Shown here: in pieces, positions 5,039-5,643 of the stretch
How positions within the stretch are numbered: position 1 is the first letter of the stretch
Layout of the letters: each line of letters begins with the position of its first letter
Source: CALVUP01 sp964422195
GTDB taxonomy: Bacteria; Bacillota_I; Bacilli_A; RF39; UBA660
Assembly: GCA_964422195.1 (NCBI GenBank)
Contig: CAYRAF010000044.1
Coordinates: forward strand, 1-5,643
Length of the DNA stretch: 5,643 nt
Reading direction: 5' to 3'
Translations under genes and position numbers: made by a program
Notes under the pieces: generated by a model
What the model saw: the letters and a program-made list of their open reading frames with translations, nothing else
Databases searched by the model: none
Told to the model about the DNA's origin: nothing

Positions 5039-5068
5039 AAATAAGAGATATAATAATATCTCTTATTT
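5039..5068 (-). promoter_or_regulatory. 13-bp perfect inverted repeat between nrdG and the phosphodiesterase gene
   Basis: Arms 5039-5051 and 5056-5068 are exact reverse complements around a 4-nt loop. The stem includes the nrdG stop codon (5063-5065) and ends 7 nt before the GGAGG of the next gene. Only 4 of 26 stem bases are G or C and the following U tract is broken, so it is a weak terminator at best. A messenger-processing or stabilising hairpin is as likely. Confidence 0.5.
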
Positions 5069-5554
5069 AGTATATAATACAATTTTATTTTGCTTTAGAG
5101 TTTTTTTTATGTCAATAACTCTTTGATTAGAAGATCCTCTATATTTTAATCTAAAGTCATGTAAATCATCTTCATATCTACCATCAACTAATACATCAAT
5201 ATAATTAAATATATCCTTATTAACAACATCATCATAAAGATAACCAGACCATATCCAAATATCTTTATCTTTATACTTTTCTTTAAAAGCTTTAGCAAGT
5301 TTAATAGTTCCTTCTATATTAGTAGGATGTAGTGGTTCACCACCTAATATTGATAATCCCTGTACATAATCTTTATTAGCGACTTCTAATACTCTGTTGA
5401 TAGTCTCATCGGTAAATTCTTTACCTTTTTTAAAATCCCAAGTTTCTTCATTAAAACAATTTTTACAATGAAATGGACATCCTTGCATAAATATTGATAT
5501 TCTAACACCTGGTCCATTAGCAACATCCATCTTTCTTATTAGATTGTATCTCAT
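5063..5554 (-). CDS. nrdG: Anaerobic ribonucleoside-triphosphate reductase activating protein (radical SAM)
   Basis: A 163-residue radical SAM protein. The cluster-binding CX3CX2C is CPFHCKNC (C26, C30, C33), preceded by the NrdG hallmark NGPGVRISIFMQGC; GGEP (71-74) binds S-adenosylmethionine, and WIWSGY plus DVLVDGRYE are further NrdG signatures. The length is normal for the family. The enzyme cleaves S-adenosylmethionine to place a glycyl radical on NrdD, the class III ribonucleotide reductase, which makes dNTPs without oxygen. The stop codon of nrdD is 14 nt upstream, so the two are almost certainly co-transcribed. The ribosome binding site is weak (AAGAAG-like, about 8 nt before ATG 5554), which suggests translational coupling with nrdD. 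A pyruvate formate-lyase activase is less likely, given the NrdD-like tail upstream. Confidence 0.96.
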   Translation of the reverse strand: MRYNLIRKMDVANGPGVRISIFMQGCPFHCKNCFNEETWDFKKGKEFTDETINRVLEVANKDYVQGLSILGGEPLHPTNIEGTIKLAKAFKEKYKDKDIWIWSGYLYDDVVNKDIFNYIDVLVDGRYEDDLHDFRLKYRGSSNQRVIDIKKTLKQNKIVLYTK

Positions 5555-5568
5555 ATTATCAACTTCTT

Positions 5569-5643
5569 TTATTCATCATCTTTATTATCTATATGAAGAA
5601 CTCTCTCTTTTATTTCTTGTGTTCTTCCTTTGTTCCAGAAATT
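5569..5643 (-). CDS. nrdD: Anaerobic ribonucleoside-triphosphate reductase, C-terminal end (gene runs off the window)
   Basis: The last 24 codons of a gene enter from the right edge and end in TAA at 5569-5571. The tail reads FWNKGRTQEIKERVLHID followed by a short acidic end. The NKG-R-x-x-E-x-x-x-RV-x-H pattern is what class III NrdD proteins show after the glycyl-radical site, where the N(P)GK...E...RVKH segment closes the protein. Together with nrdG 14 nt downstream this makes the call secure, although the active-site cysteines and the glycyl radical loop lie outside the window. The reductase converts ribonucleoside triphosphates to deoxy forms under anaerobic conditions. Confidence 0.85.
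   Translation of the reverse strand, partial: NFWNKGRTQEIKERVLHIDNKDDE

Noticed and set aside
5023..5082. Upstream start adding 20 residues to the phosphodiesterase
   Set aside because: The added part overlaps nrdG, runs through the 13-bp hairpin, and precedes the canonical MKILIMSDIHG start that has its own GGAGG.
1..5643. Reassigned UGA codon as in Mycoplasma or Spiroplasma
   Set aside because: Tryptophans at conserved sites use TGG and no gene needs TGA to be read through, so the standard code is adequate; the absence of TGA stops is expected for so AT-rich a genome.
1..5643. CRISPR array, insertion sequence, phage or plasmid genes, tRNA or rRNA
   Set aside because: No regularly spaced direct repeats, transposase motifs, cloverleaf sequences or rRNA-like segments were seen; the inverted repeats present are explained as leaders, terminators or isolated hairpins.

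Overview
The window is a very AT-rich piece of bacterial chromosome. Standard code is likely: Trp is TGG, all seven stop codons seen are TAA or TAG, and no gene reads through TGA. Strong AGGAGG-type ribosome binding sites, two tRNA-sensing T-box leaders and an oxygen-sensitive class III ribonucleotide reductase (nrdD-nrdG) point to an anaerobic low-GC Bacillota lineage (Clostridia, Erysipelotrichia or an RF39-like gut Bacilli). That placement is inference; no rRNA or other marker is present.

Layout. Positions 1-117 (minus) are the 5' end of thrS, encoding a threonyl-tRNA synthetase that starts without the usual TGS domain. Its complete T-box leader (139-335, Thr specifier ACU) and promoter (342-370) follow. 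Positions 420-748 hold no long gene. They carry a candidate 27-29 aa membrane peptide on the plus strand (488-577), a terminator-like hairpin on each strand, and a good minus-strand promoter whose product would be an RNA of roughly 110 nt. A MurJ/SpoVB-type lipid flippase gene (749-2056, plus) follows, apparently with no Shine-Dalgarno. It meets aspS tail to tail with a 4-bp overlap. aspS (2053-3801, minus) has its own promoter and T-box (Asp specifier GAC). Upstream on the minus strand is an apparent operon: nrdD (only the C-terminus is in the window), nrdG, a YfcE-type phosphodiesterase and a membrane-anchored zinc-ribbon protein.

How it fits together. Both synthetase genes are predicted to be switched on when their own tRNA is uncharged. 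The two leaders share the same geometry: exactly 23 nt separate the GGUGAAA motif from the specifier codon. The nrdDG genes supply dNTPs anaerobically; the two genes after them have no obvious link to that pathway.

The least explained part is 424-749, between the thrS leader and the flippase gene. There, overlapping, mutually exclusive hairpins could form either a small RNA on the minus strand or an attenuator on the plus strand. No CRISPR array, insertion sequence, tRNA, rRNA or phage gene was seen.
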